This document shows positions 30,706 through 39,039 of a DNA stretch of 64,000 nt, piece after piece. Below the pieces are notes generated by a model. That model ran no database searches. It saw only the letters and a program-made list of their open reading frames with translations, and had not been told where the DNA came from. The first letter of the stretch is position 1. Each line of letters begins with the position of its first letter. The translations under genes and the position numbers were made by a program. Source of the DNA: Azospirillum soli (GTDB lineage Bacteria > Pseudomonadota > Alphaproteobacteria > Azospirillales > Azospirillaceae); NCBI RefSeq assembly GCF_017876165.1, contig NZ_JAGINQ010000007.1:62001-126000 (forward strand). Reading direction: 5' to 3'.

Positions 30706-30759
30706 GATCGCGTTCTCGAATAAGGGCCTCCGGTCCGACTTCACCGCATGCCATGACGA

Positions 30760-30798
30760 GCCGCCGCGCACCGCCCAACGGAGCGCGGCGGCCTTTTT
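30760..30798 (+). terminator. Rho-independent terminator of greA
   Basis: Perfect 10-bp stem GCCGCCGCGC/GCGCGGCGGC (30760-30769 and 30783-30792) with a 13-base loop, followed by CTTTTTCG. It starts 54 bases after the greA stop. Confidence 0.88.
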
Positions 30799-30964
30799 CG
30801 TTGGCGGGTAAGGCCCGATTCCTTCGGCTGCATCGGCAATTCCTGCCCCGCCCCGGGCAAGTTCGGCCGCCCATCCCTTCCGCCACCCCGCCTGAATCAA
30901 GCGTTTTTCCGCTGGCACCGCGATTGCAAACCTGTGGTTGCCATCACCAGCCGGGGGACCGCTC

Positions 30965-31471
30965 ATGACCAGCCCTTTCACGACCGCCACCGGCAGCCAA
31001 CGCTACGCGGTGGACAGCAGCCGGCTGATCAAGCTTGACCCCGCTCCGGCGATCCGGGCGGACACGCCGGAGGCGCGCGCCTTCATGGCCGAGATGAAGC
31101 GCGTCGCGGCTGCGGCCGAAGCTCCCCCCGACCCCGTGCTGGTCGCCAAGAACCGTGCCGTGCAGGCGCACACCGTGTTCCGGCAGAACGGCCAGATCAT
31201 CGCCGCCGTCTGGCGGGACGGCCAATCCCAGATGACCAACGCCCTTGGGGCGAAGCTCGACTGGCCGAGCATGGAGAAGCGCACGGCCGGCATGACCGAC
31301 GCCCAGCGCCGCGACTACATCGCCCAGCAGATCGTCAAGCACATGGGCCCCGGCGTGACGGTCGAGCGCTACGGCGAAAGCGGCGCCGCCCCGACGCGGG
31401 GCGCCATCAACGACGAGCAGAACAAAGCCAACATCAAGGAGCGCAGAAGGCTTGGCCTGGAGATCCTTTAA
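30965..31471 (+). CDS. Hypothetical protein, 168 residues
   Basis: A soluble protein that I do not recognise, starting MTSPFTTATG behind a GGGGGA site; nine more in-frame codons upstream are unlikely to be used. The central part reads TVFRQNGQIIAAVWRDGQSQ, then a charged helical region (DAQRRDYIAQQIVKHMG). No signal peptide or membrane segment. Its TAA is formed by the first bases of the 115-bp repeat at 31469. It may be a calcium-free structural relative of proteins found in Rhodospirillales only, but this cannot be tested here. Confidence 0.65.
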   Translation: MTSPFTTATGSQRYAVDSSRLIKLDPAPAIRADTPEARAFMAEMKRVAAAAEAPPDPVLVAKNRAVQAHTVFRQNGQIIAAVWRDGQSQMTNALGAKLDWPSMEKRTAGMTDAQRRDYIAQQIVKHMGPGVTVERYGESGAAPTRGAINDEQNKANIKERRRLGLEIL

Positions 31472-31583
31472 AGCGGATTTCGATCCGCTCTGGACCGCGA
31501 CGGCGGGCCCGGACGCCTATGCGTCCGAAGCCCGGCCGGCACATGAGGCCATATGAATCTAAAGCGAATGCAAATTCGCTTTA
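31469..31583. repeat. 115-bp three-hairpin intergenic repeat, copy A
   Basis: The element begins TAAAGCGG and ends TTCGCTTTA. It folds into three hairpins: a TTCG loop on an AAAGCGGAT stem, a CTAT loop on GGACGC/GCGTCC, and a GCAA loop on a perfect AAAGCGAAT/ATTCGCTTT stem. Copy B at 62647-62761 is its reverse complement, also 115 bases, with 7 differences. It fills the whole gap between two convergent genes and supplies both TAA stop codons. Confidence 0.88.
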
Positions 31584-32369
31584 GGACTTGTTGCGGATCA
31601 GCACGCCGGGCAGGGTCAGCGCCCGCTCCGCCGAGCAGTCCGCGCCGGTCCGCCCGGCCAACTTCCGCGGGCAGGAATGCAGAAGCGCGTCGAGGCTGGT
31701 GTTCTCCGGCACGCGCACCCGCGCGACGCACACCGCCCCGTCCGGACCCCAGCCGGCCTCGAAGCTCAGCGGGGCGTCCTTGTCCTCCTTTTGGATGCCG
31801 AAGCGGTCGTACACATCGATCGGCATCCCGTTGCGCGTGGTCCCGATTCCGTCGCCGCAATAGTCGGCGCGCACCATGCGGGTGCAGGCCTGATAGAGTT
31901 CGCGCATCGGCACGCCGTTTACCCCGTCCTTCCAGGGCTTATAGCCGAAGCGCACGCATTTGCCCTGAGCACCGGAGGTGCAGGTCAACACAAAGCCCGG
32001 CGCGTCCGGCCGGTACTCGCCCGTTGCCGCCCAAGCGCCCGGCAGAGGGAAGCCGCGCCGCCGGCCCTTCGGGTCGGGCTCGCACAGGTCGGCCCAGGCG
32101 CCGCTCGCCGGGTCACGGTAGCTCAGCCCGTACAGCGTGATTTCCGGGTCGTCCGGATCCGTCTCGACGGCGTCGATGCGGATGTCGTGCACCGGCCCTT
32201 CGCCGATGGCGACGGACAGCACGGCACCGACGAGGCCCTCCCCCGCCGCGACCGAGCCGTCCGCCCGTGTGATGCGGAATTCGTTGCCAACCACGGACAC
32301 CGCCGGTTCCGCGAAGGCCGGACCGGCCGCGATCACCGCCAGCGCGCCGATGAGCCTCAGCACTCGCAT
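31581..32369 (-). CDS. Secreted ADYC-domain protein
   Basis: A 262-residue exported protein. The signal peptide is MRVLRLIGALAVIAAGPAFA, cleaved before EPAVS. The mature part carries the ADYC domain: LYGLSYRDPASGAW, LTCTSGAQGKCVRFGYKPW, LYQACTRMVRADYCGDG (naming motif near residues 169-172) and further Cys that probably form disulfides. In myxobacteria ADYC domains often follow tandem short repeats in one protein; here the gene upstream, 65 bases away on the same strand, encodes the repeats separately. The role is unknown. The stop codon is made by the last bases of the 115-bp repeat. Confidence 0.8.
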   Translation of the reverse strand: MRVLRLIGALAVIAAGPAFAEPAVSVVGNEFRITRADGSVAAGEGLVGAVLSVAIGEGPVHDIRIDAVETDPDDPEITLYGLSYRDPASGAWADLCEPDPKGRRRGFPLPGAWAATGEYRPDAPGFVLTCTSGAQGKCVRFGYKPWKDGVNGVPMRELYQACTRMVRADYCGDGIGTTRNGMPIDVYDRFGIQKEDKDAPLSFEAGWGPDGAVCVARVRVPENTSLDALLHSCPRKLAGRTGADCSAERALTLPGVLIRNKS

Positions 32370-32434
32370 GGTTCCACCTGTTCCAGCGGAAAGGCGCCGC
32401 AGCCGCAGCCACGGCGCCCTTTCTCTCGCGCCGC

Positions 32435-32749
32435 TCAGCGCGCCCGCTCGGGCAGGGTCACGGCGGTGACGCGCAGCCCCTGCGTGGTCACCTCTTGCGC
32501 GGTTCCCGGGGCCGTGCCGTTGAGGCTGATCCCGTTCAGATCCGAACCGTTGATGCTGATGCCGTTCAGGTTGGCCCCGTTGATGCTCAAGCCATTGAAC
32601 GCCAGCCCGTTGAACGCGAGGCCGTTGAATGCCAGCCCGTTCACGGAAATGCCGTTCAGGTTGAGGCCATCCTCGGCCTGGGCGGGAACGGCGATGGCGA
32701 GCGGAGCCAGCAGGGCGCCGACGGCAAGCATCTTCGAAAATCCAGTCAC
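32435..32749 (-). CDS. Secreted five-residue (xxxNG) repeat protein
   Basis: A 104-residue exported protein. A signal peptide (residues 1-25, ending AQA) precedes ten consecutive five-residue units ending in Asn-Gly: LNLNG, ISVNG, LAFNG three times, LSING, ANLNG, ISING, SDLNG and ISLNG (about 28-78). The period matches a pentapeptide-repeat-like right-handed helix, but with NG in place of the usual central Leu/Phe spacing. A 26-residue tail follows (VTTQGLRVTAVTLPERAR). It is the first gene of a pair with the ADYC protein and probably a periplasmic or surface partner. The function is unknown. Confidence 0.75.
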   Translation of the reverse strand: MTGFSKMLAVGALLAPLAIAVPAQAEDGLNLNGISVNGLAFNGLAFNGLAFNGLSINGANLNGISINGSDLNGISLNGTAPGTAQEVTTQGLRVTAVTLPERAR

Positions 32750-32921
32750 GATGATCTCCCATAAGCTGCGGCCCTTCTCACACGCGGAGAGAAAAGGCCG
32801 TTTGGTTACGGGCGGGATCGTAGGCGCGCCAAATTTCTCCCGAATTTCAGGAAACGGCCGATTTCGTTACAACTATTTCCAGAAAATAACGGTTCATTTT
32901 CTCTAAAAAGTGGTAAGCCTT

Positions 32922-33824
32922 TTAGCCCTTCAGCTCCTGCGCCAGGAAGGCGCTGACCCGCGCGATGGCGTCCTTGCGAGCGGACTCGTTGGTGCCGACG
33001 GTGGCCTCGCCGGTCGGCGCGGTGGCGAGATTGGTGCGCTTGCGCAACGGCGAGGCCGGGGAGTCGAAGCCGTGGTGCGCCTCGGGATAGACCACCACCT
33101 CCGTGCGCTCCTTCACCGGCTCGCGGTTGGCCAGCTCCACGCATGTCTCGGCGGGCGTCCACTCGTCCTTGCCGCCCAGCAGCATCAGCAACCGCCCTTC
33201 CGGCTGCCAGGATTGATCCTTCAGCGGCTTACCGCAGCCGGGATAGAAGGCGACCGCCGCGCGGAAGCCGCTCCCCTTCCCGTCCTCCTTGCTCCCTGGG
33301 CCATAGGCGGCCAGCACCGTGCCGGCACCCTGCGACCAGCCCATCACCGCGATGCGGTCATTGTCCACGTCGCGCCGCCGGTCTTGCAGATAGGCCAGCG
33401 CCGCCCAGGCATCGCGCTTGCGCTCCACCGACGCGCGGACGGAGCGCTCGTTCCGGGTGCAGACCTGATCGATGCCGCGCGGGCCGAAGCTGTCCACCAT
33501 CAGCACCGCGTAGCCCTGGTCGCGCAGCGTCAGCGCCCAATCGAGATGCCGCGCCGACACCCGCCCGCTCTTGGTGTAGAGCCCGCTGCACCCGTGCAGA
33601 AGCACGACGGTGGGGAACGGCCCGGTCCCGGCCGGCCGCAGGAAGCGCCCGGTCAGCGTCGTCGGCGCCCCGTTGGTCAGGTCGGCGTCCTGGGAAGGGA
33701 AGCGCACGATCTCCTCCGCGTGCAGCCCCGGCGACGCGGCGGGGGCCTGCGGTGCGGACGCCAGCAGCAGCGCCGCGAAAGCGACGCCCGGCAGGACGGA
33801 ACGGCGGAGGGGGAACATCATCAT
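32922..33824 (-). CDS. Exported dienelactone hydrolase-like alpha/beta hydrolase
   Basis: A 300-residue hydrolase with a signal peptide (MMMFPLRRSVLPGVAFAALLLASAP, written in part; cleavage near AAA-SP). The nucleophile elbow is GWSQGAG, the acid Asp is in GGKDEWTP, and the catalytic His is in EAHHGFD, in the order of the DLH family. LLHGCSGLY marks the oxyanion region. The nucleophile is Ser, not the Cys of true dienelactone hydrolase, so the substrate is open. An upstream in-frame start would remove the signal peptide from the N-terminus and was rejected. Confidence 0.85.
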   Translation of the reverse strand: MMMFPLRRSVLPGVAFAALLLASAPQAPAASPGLHAEEIVRFPSQDADLTNGAPTTLTGRFLRPAGTGPFPTVVLLHGCSGLYTKSGRVSARHLDWALTLRDQGYAVLMVDSFGPRGIDQVCTRNERSVRASVERKRDAWAALAYLQDRRRDVDNDRIAVMGWSQGAGTVLAAYGPGSKEDGKGSGFRAAVAFYPGCGKPLKDQSWQPEGRLLMLLGGKDEWTPAETCVELANREPVKERTEVVVYPEAHHGFDSPASPLRKRTNLATAPTGEATVGTNESARKDAIARVSAFLAQELKG

Positions 33825-33963
33825 CGTCTCACGGTCCCGGACAGCGACGGCGGAGAGTGTACCACCATCACGTCCGGAAACCAGACCGTGCGCTTGCGCC
33901 GGGGGACGGGGAGCCATGCGCGCCAAAGGCGCGCAGGATCAGCGTACGGCAAGCGTGGACAGC

Positions 33964-34518
33964 TTACCGGCGGACGACCCGCGCGGTGCCTTCGTCCTCG
34001 TCCTCATCCTCGTCATCCTGGAGGGATTCCGGGATGTCGGGCGAGTCCACGTCAATCGGCACGCCCGGCGTGTGCTTGGAGGTGCGGATCGACAGCGCCG
34101 ACTTGACGTGCGCCACGTTGGGGGCGGCGGTCAGCTTGGTGGTCAGGAAGCGCTGGTAATCGTCCCAGTCCTCCGCCACGATCTTCAGCAGGAAATCGTA
34201 CTCGCCGGCCAGCATGTTGCACTCGCGCACCATGGCCCAGCTGTTGACGAGCTCCTCGAATTTCTTTAGGTCCGCTTCGGCTTGGCTCGACAGCCCCACT
34301 TGGGCGAACACGGTGACACCGAACCCGAGCGCGTCGGGGTTGATGTCGGCGTGATAGCCGCGGATGAAGCCCGCCTCCTCCAGGGCGCGGACACGCCGCA
34401 GGCAGGGAGGGGCGGAGATGCCGGCGCGCCGCGCGAGCTCTACGTTCGTCATTCGGCCGTCATTCTGCAGGTCGCGCAGAATGCGCCGGTCAATTCGGTC
34501 GAGTTTGACCCGCCGCAT
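33964..34518 (-). CDS. Lrp/AsnC family transcriptional regulator
   Basis: A 184-residue regulator with an N-terminal helix-turn-helix (LDRIDRRILRDLQNDGRMTN, LARRAGISAPPCLRRVRALE) and an AsnC-type RAM ligand-binding domain (about 65-145). The C-terminus has an unusual acidic run DDEDEDEDE that ordinary Lrp proteins lack. Its position between greA and trxB agrees with the conserved alphaproteobacterial carB-greA-lrp-trxB order, but accessory genes now separate them. Confidence 0.92.
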   Translation of the reverse strand: MRRVKLDRIDRRILRDLQNDGRMTNVELARRAGISAPPCLRRVRALEEAGFIRGYHADINPDALGFGVTVFAQVGLSSQAEADLKKFEELVNSWAMVRECNMLAGEYDFLLKIVAEDWDDYQRFLTTKLTAAPNVAHVKSALSIRTSKHTPGVPIDVDSPDIPESLQDDEDEDEDEGTARVVRR

Positions 34519-34683
34519 GGTTTACTCGGTGGCTCCGGGGATGATCTGAAGAAAGGATATTACACGGTGACGCCTGCAACGCCAAGCAAGAAACCCTTTC
34601 CAGCGTGAGCGGGAAATACACCATTCCACGCGCTTCCGGCCGAAGCGCGACGACCGGCCGCACCCACAACCATCCGTGACGCG

Positions 34684-35658
34684 ATGCAATCTCTCACCTG
34701 TTGGGTAGTAACCGACGGCAAGCCGGGCATGGAAAACCAGTGCCTCGGCCTCGCCGAAGCCCTGGGCCTCACCCCCGTGGTCAAGCGGGTGAGCCTGCGC
34801 AGCCCCTGGCGCCAGCTCAGCCCCTACCTGCGCCTGGGCAACCGCTTCGCCGCCGGTCCGAACGGCGACCCGATCCGGCCGCCCTGGCCTGACCTGCTGA
34901 TCGGCACCGGCCGGCAGAGCATCGCCCCGTCGCTGGCCGCCCGCAAATTGTCCCACGGGCGCACCTTCACCGTGCAGATCCAGGATCCGCAGCTCAGCCC
35001 GCGCAACTTCGACACCGTCGTAGTGCCGCGCCACGACCGGCTGCGCGGCGCCAACGTCCTGGTCACGCGCGGCGCGCTCCACCGCGTGACGCCGAAAATC
35101 CTGGCCGAGGCCGGGGAGCGGCACGCCGCCCGCCTCGCCCATCTGCCGCACCCGCGCATCGCCGTGCTGATCGGCGGCAACAACGGCGTCTACGCGCTGA
35201 CCCCGACCATCATGAGCGACGTGGCGGACAAGCTGGCGGCCCTGTCCCGCGCCCACGGCGCCGGCCTGATGGTCACGCCGTCGCGCCGCACCGGCACCGA
35301 CAACGAGGCGATCCTGCGCGCCCGCCTGTCCGGCCTGCCGGCCGAGGTGTGGGACGGCACCGGCGAGAACCCCTACTTCGCCTACCTGTCGCTGGCCGAC
35401 GCCATCGTGGTCACCTGCGACAGCGTCTCCATGACGTCGGAGGCCTGCTCCACCGGCAAGCCGGTCTACGTGATCGACCTGGACGGCGGCTCGCCCAAGT
35501 TCCGCGCCTTCCACGACGGGTTGGTCAAGGACGGCATCACCCGCCCCTTCACCGGGGACCTGGACCACTGGACCTACCCGACCTTCAACGACACGGACGA
35601 GGTCGCGAACGAGGTGCGGCACCGTCTGTTGGCCCACCGGAACAAACACGCCACGTGA
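34684..35658 (+). CDS. Mitochondrial fission ELM1-family protein
   Basis: A 324-residue protein of the ELM1/COG3660 family. It has a glycosyltransferase-B-like fold: WVVTDGKPGMENQCLGLAEAL at the start, LIGTGRQSIAPSLA, FTVQIQDPQ, VLIGGNNGVYALT, and VTCDSVSMTSEACSTGKPVYV. The plant homologue affects mitochondrial fission; bacterial copies are thought to be sugar transferases, but their role is unproven. It lies upstream of two 2OG-Fe(II) oxygenases, 175 bases away, which may be functionally linked. Confidence 0.88.
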   Translation: MQSLTCWVVTDGKPGMENQCLGLAEALGLTPVVKRVSLRSPWRQLSPYLRLGNRFAAGPNGDPIRPPWPDLLIGTGRQSIAPSLAARKLSHGRTFTVQIQDPQLSPRNFDTVVVPRHDRLRGANVLVTRGALHRVTPKILAEAGERHAARLAHLPHPRIAVLIGGNNGVYALTPTIMSDVADKLAALSRAHGAGLMVTPSRRTGTDNEAILRARLSGLPAEVWDGTGENPYFAYLSLADAIVVTCDSVSMTSEACSTGKPVYVIDLDGGSPKFRAFHDGLVKDGITRPFTGDLDHWTYPTFNDTDEVANEVRHRLLAHRNKHAT

Positions 35659-35833
35659 TCGGAAGCCCCCCTGTGCGTGGAGGGGGCGCGACACGTCACC
35701 GCAGGCTCTGGAAAGCCTTCTGGTATCACCAGTTCCGTCCCCTGCCCCGCGTCGCGTCCCCGTTCCTTTCGGCCGATTCTCGTGTCATAAGGGTGCCAGG
35801 ACCAACGTACCGACATCTTCCGGAAATCCCCGC

Positions 35834-36490
35834 ATGACTTCGTCGTCCGCCGTGCGCCAGAGCTTCATCCGCAGCCTGGACAACAGCCGGCTGTGCCCCG
35901 AGCCGTACAACCACTGGCTCCTCTCCCAGGCCCTGCCGGAAGACGCCGCCGACGGCATCGCCGAACTTCCCTGGGGACCGCCCGTGGTGCGTGAGACCTA
36001 CGGCAAGCGCGAGACGAACAACGCGTCGCGCACCTATTTCGGCGCGGAAAACCAGGCCAAATACCCGGTCTGCGCCGCCGTCGCCGAGGCGTTCCAGAGC
36101 AAGGACGTGACCGACGCGATCCAGCGCACCTGCGGCGTGAACCTGTCGGGCACCAGCCTACGCATTGAGTACTGCCAGGACATTGACGGCTTCTGGCTGG
36201 AGCCGCACACGGACATCGGCGTCAAGAAGTACACGATGCTGATCTACCTCTCGAAGGGTCCGGACTGCGAGGATTGGGGCACCGACGTGTTGGACGATAC
36301 GAAGACCGTCGTCGCCCGCGCGCCCTACGCGTTCAACGAGGGGTTGATCTTCATCCCCGGCACCAACACGTGGCACGGCTTCGCCAAGCGCCCCATCAAC
36401 GGCGTGCGCAAGTCGATCATCGTGAACTACGTCGGTCCCGAGTGGCGCGCCCGCGAAGAGCTGGCCTTCCCCGACGCCCCGATTGCCTGA
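35834..36490 (+). CDS. 2-oxoglutarate/Fe(II)-dependent oxygenase-like protein 1
   Basis: A 218-residue protein with the jelly-roll iron triad: H-x-D in EPHTDIGVKKY, the distal His in TNTWHGFAKR, and the oxoglutarate Arg in NGVRKSIIVNYV. The N-terminal 50 residues are less conserved. It uses iron, oxygen and oxoglutarate to hydroxylate an unknown substrate. The next gene, 23 bases on, encodes another enzyme of the same superfamily with little sequence identity, so this is a pair and not a recent duplication. Confidence 0.82.
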   Translation: MTSSSAVRQSFIRSLDNSRLCPEPYNHWLLSQALPEDAADGIAELPWGPPVVRETYGKRETNNASRTYFGAENQAKYPVCAAVAEAFQSKDVTDAIQRTCGVNLSGTSLRIEYCQDIDGFWLEPHTDIGVKKYTMLIYLSKGPDCEDWGTDVLDDTKTVVARAPYAFNEGLIFIPGTNTWHGFAKRPINGVRKSIIVNYVGPEWRAREELAFPDAPIA

Positions 36491-36513
36491 TTTCCCGTCT
36501 GGAGACACATTCC

Positions 36514-37146
36514 ATGTCCATGCTCGATCTGGACAAGTTCCGGGCCACCCCGCTTCAGCGCGACCCGTTCGACTTCCTGTGCGTCCCCGGCTTCGTGAAG
36601 AAGGAGCATCTGGAGGCGCTGCACCGCGACTACCCCAAGGTGGACAAGCCGGGCTCCATCCCGCTCGGCGTCTTCCCGCAGGGTCCGGCCTTCGACGCCC
36701 TGATCGAAGAGCTGAAGGGCAAGGAGGTTTGCAAGGCCTTCTCCGAAAAGTTCGACATCGACCTGTCCAAGTACCCGACCATGTTCACCGCGCGCGGCAT
36801 GTGCCGGGCGACGGACGGCAAGATCCATCCGGATTCGGCCAGCAAGGTCGTCACGGTCCTGATCTACATGAACCCGCCGTGGGAGGCTTCCGGCGGCCGC
36901 CTGCGCGTCCTGCGTTCCCAGGATCTTGAGGACTACGCCGCCGAGGTCCCGCCGGACGAGGGCACGCTGATGTGCTTCCGCCGCTCCGACACCAGCTGGC
37001 ACGGCCACTACCCGTTCGAGGGCCAGCGCCGCGCGGTCCAGATGAACTGGGTCAAGGGCAGCGTCTACATCTGGCACGAACAGTGGCGTCACCGCGTCGG
37101 CGCCTGGGCCAAGAACATGTTCGGCCTGGAGCAGAAGAGCTACTGA
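36514..37146 (+). CDS. 2-oxoglutarate/Fe(II)-dependent oxygenase-like protein 2
   Basis: A 210-residue protein with a 2OG-Fe(II) triad: H-x-D in GKIHPDSASK, His in TSWHGHYPFEG, and Arg in GQRRAVQMNW. The conserved strand VTVLIYMNPPWEASGGRLRV lies between. The start ATG (MSMLDLDKF) was chosen over a long in-frame extension through the preceding gene. It is the second gene of a tandem and ends at a strong terminator. The substrate is unknown; surface glycan or lipid modification would fit the neighbouring ELM1 gene, but this is speculative. Confidence 0.82.
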   Translation: MSMLDLDKFRATPLQRDPFDFLCVPGFVKKEHLEALHRDYPKVDKPGSIPLGVFPQGPAFDALIEELKGKEVCKAFSEKFDIDLSKYPTMFTARGMCRATDGKIHPDSASKVVTVLIYMNPPWEASGGRLRVLRSQDLEDYAAEVPPDEGTLMCFRRSDTSWHGHYPFEGQRRAVQMNWVKGSVYIWHEQWRHRVGAWAKNMFGLEQKSY

Positions 37147-37155
37147 GCCGGCTTG

Positions 37156-37206
37156 CTTCCACGACGAAAGGGCCGTCCCGCCGGGGCGGCCCTTTCGTCG
37201 TGGAAG
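37156..37206. terminator. Long bidirectional hairpin after the oxygenase pair
   Basis: Perfect arms of at least 20 bases (37156-37175 and 37187-37206, CTTCCACGACGAAAGGGCCG and its complement) enclose a short GC-rich loop. It lies between the convergent oxygenase and ygiC-like genes; the CCCTTTCG segment inside the arm gives a short T-run on each strand. Confidence 0.75.
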
Positions 37207-37230
37207 CCCTCATCATACGCGGCCCGCGGC

Positions 37231-38422
37231 TCAGCGGAACAGATGTGGGACGAAACGGCTTGTGTTGCCTGTGATCAGGCTGCGGTCTTCCCGGATGCCC
37301 ATCCCGCAACAGGCATCCCCCGCCATCCAAACGCCGAAGACTGCGTGGTTGCCATCGCTTTCCGCCAGCGGGGAGAACTGTTGGTACACCCAACCGCCAT
37401 CGCCATACGGTCCGTCCGTTTCGGCGACTGGCTGGTCCACCGGCTGTCCTTGAGAATCGAGAACCGCAATGCTGACGTTGCTTCCCTCACGCCCCAACAG
37501 AGGCTTCGCCACCACCTTGCTGCCGGCCGGAAAACGTGTCGGGTCGAAGAAGGCCGGCAACAGGTTCGGATGATTAGGGAACAGGTGCCAAAGGCATGCC
37601 AGCAGCCCCTTCGATGACATCACCATCTTCCATGCCGGCTCGATCACGCCGATCCGCCCTTCCGCCGCGCTTGCGACAAGCTCGCGGCCGGATCCCTCTT
37701 CAATCAGCCAGTCCCAGGGATACAGCTTCATCAGATGCCGTATCGGGCCACCCGCATCGTCCAGGAATTGCCTTGTGGTATCGTCGTAACGGATCGCCTG
37801 TATCGGAAGGGCCTTCGTGGTCATCCCGGCCTTGAGCGCGAGCGTCTGCAGATAGGCGATGGTTGCTTCGTCTTCGAGGTGAGGCATGAGACAGGCCAAA
37901 TGAACGACCTCGCTGCCCGCCTTGAGGCCTGGAAAGGCATTCCGCCGAGCTTCCCAGCGCTTCCTCGAGGCTGTTGAACTGATCCGCGTCCGGGTGGCAG
38001 TCCTGGAGCCAGCACCATTGCACGACGGCCGATTCATACAGCGCCGTCGGCGTTTCCGCGTTCAACTCCAGCATCTTCGGCGGCCCACCCTTGCCGTCCC
38101 ACGCAAAATCGAAGCGTGCGTACAGGCCGAGGTCTGAGGTGGTGCGGGCGGCCCAACTCGCTTCCACGGCAGGGGCCGTCCACCGGGGGATGCCGAGGGG
38201 CTCATAAAGCTCGTGTGCAATCACATGGTCCACCGCCTGTTCGCACAGCCGGAAGACGTCTTCCGCGGCGGCTTCCAGGGTTTCAATTTCGGCCAAGGAA
38301 AAGCGCCAGTAGGCGCTTTCATCCCAATAGGCCGTACCATCGGCTTCGGTGTGAAACGGAAAACCGATCTCTTCGAGCCTAGCCACCCAGTCCGGGCGAG
38401 GGGATGTCCGAATGCGCTCCAA
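37231..38422 (-). pseudogene. YgiC-like glutathionylspermidine synthase-family gene with frameshift
   Basis: The N-terminal part (from about 38422) reads PRPDWVARLEEIGFPFHTE, YWDESAYWRF, KMLELNAETPTALYE and DQFNSLEE. The C-terminal part (to 37231) reads VVHLACLMPHLEDEATIAY, PLLGREGSNVS and GWVYQQFSPL in the next frame. Together they cover the whole ATP-grasp synthase family length of about 390-400 residues. The frames meet near 37965-37970; removing one G there gives DQFNSLEKRWEARRNAF with no residue lost. So this is either one base of decay or a sequence error. The start is probably TTG at 38422 behind GGGGAG. The gene is the last of a DUF350-DUF1190-ygiC operon. Confidence 0.8.
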
Positions 38423-38427
38423 GGCGA

Positions 38428-39024
38428 TCAACTCCCCGAGAACCCGCGCACCGAACCTGTTGCGCCAAAACCGGCGCTGTGTCCCGTAATGGTGATCGGC
38501 TTGGCGCTTTGCGCGGAGCCCAAGTCGCCTCGGGTGTAGTATCGGCCACCGCCATGGCCGCCACCGCTGCCGCTGCCGCTCTGCTCCTCCTCTTCCTCCT
38601 TGCTGCGCGGTTCCGGAGCCACCGGCCTTCCGATTTGTGTCGTTCCGCTGCGGGCATAGCCTTGGCGATCGAAGTAAACGGGTTGCGCATAGCTGCCCGT
38701 CAGGCCACGGCCGACCATGAACCCCACCAACGTCGGAACAAAAGTCCCGTTCAGGCCACCGACATCCCGCGTCTGCCACGTGCAGGCGCCATCGCCCACT
38801 TCCGTCTCGCAGGCGTCGCGGTTGGAGAATTGCGGGGCGCTGGCCCGGTGCTCCTCTTGAGCAGCGGCCAGGGCATTGCGGCAATCCTCCACCGGCAACT
38901 CGCGGGCGCAGGCCTCGATAGACGGGTAAACCGTCGCTTCGTGCGGGCCATCGTCGCCGCAGGAGATCAGGAGAGGCGTGGCCCCGCCCAGCAGCAGGAC
39001 CGCCACGGCGCTGGAACGCTTCAT
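38428..39024 (-). CDS. DUF1190 (YgiB-like) lipoprotein
   Basis: A 198-residue exported protein. The N-terminus (MKRSSAVAVLLLGGATPLLISC) is a lipoprotein-type signal with the acylated Cys probably at 22. Family features follow: YPSIEACARELPVEDCRNAL, FSNRDACETEVGDGACTW, YAQPVYFDRQGY, then a Gly/Ser-rich tail. YgiB and its partner YgiC are coupled in enterobacteria; their exact function is not settled but is linked to the envelope. It is the middle gene of a three-gene operon. Confidence 0.85.
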   Translation of the reverse strand: MKRSSAVAVLLLGGATPLLISCGDDGPHEATVYPSIEACARELPVEDCRNALAAAQEEHRASAPQFSNRDACETEVGDGACTWQTRDVGGLNGTFVPTLVGFMVGRGLTGSYAQPVYFDRQGYARSGTTQIGRPVAPEPRSKEEEEEQSGSGSGGGHGGGRYYTRGDLGSAQSAKPITITGHSAGFGATGSVRGFSGS

Positions 39025-39039
39025 TGGAGTCCTCTCCGC

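Noticed and set aside
32555..32670. Short direct repeats that could suggest a CRISPR array
   Set aside because: The 15-base units are in frame, have no unique spacers and encode the NG-repeat protein.
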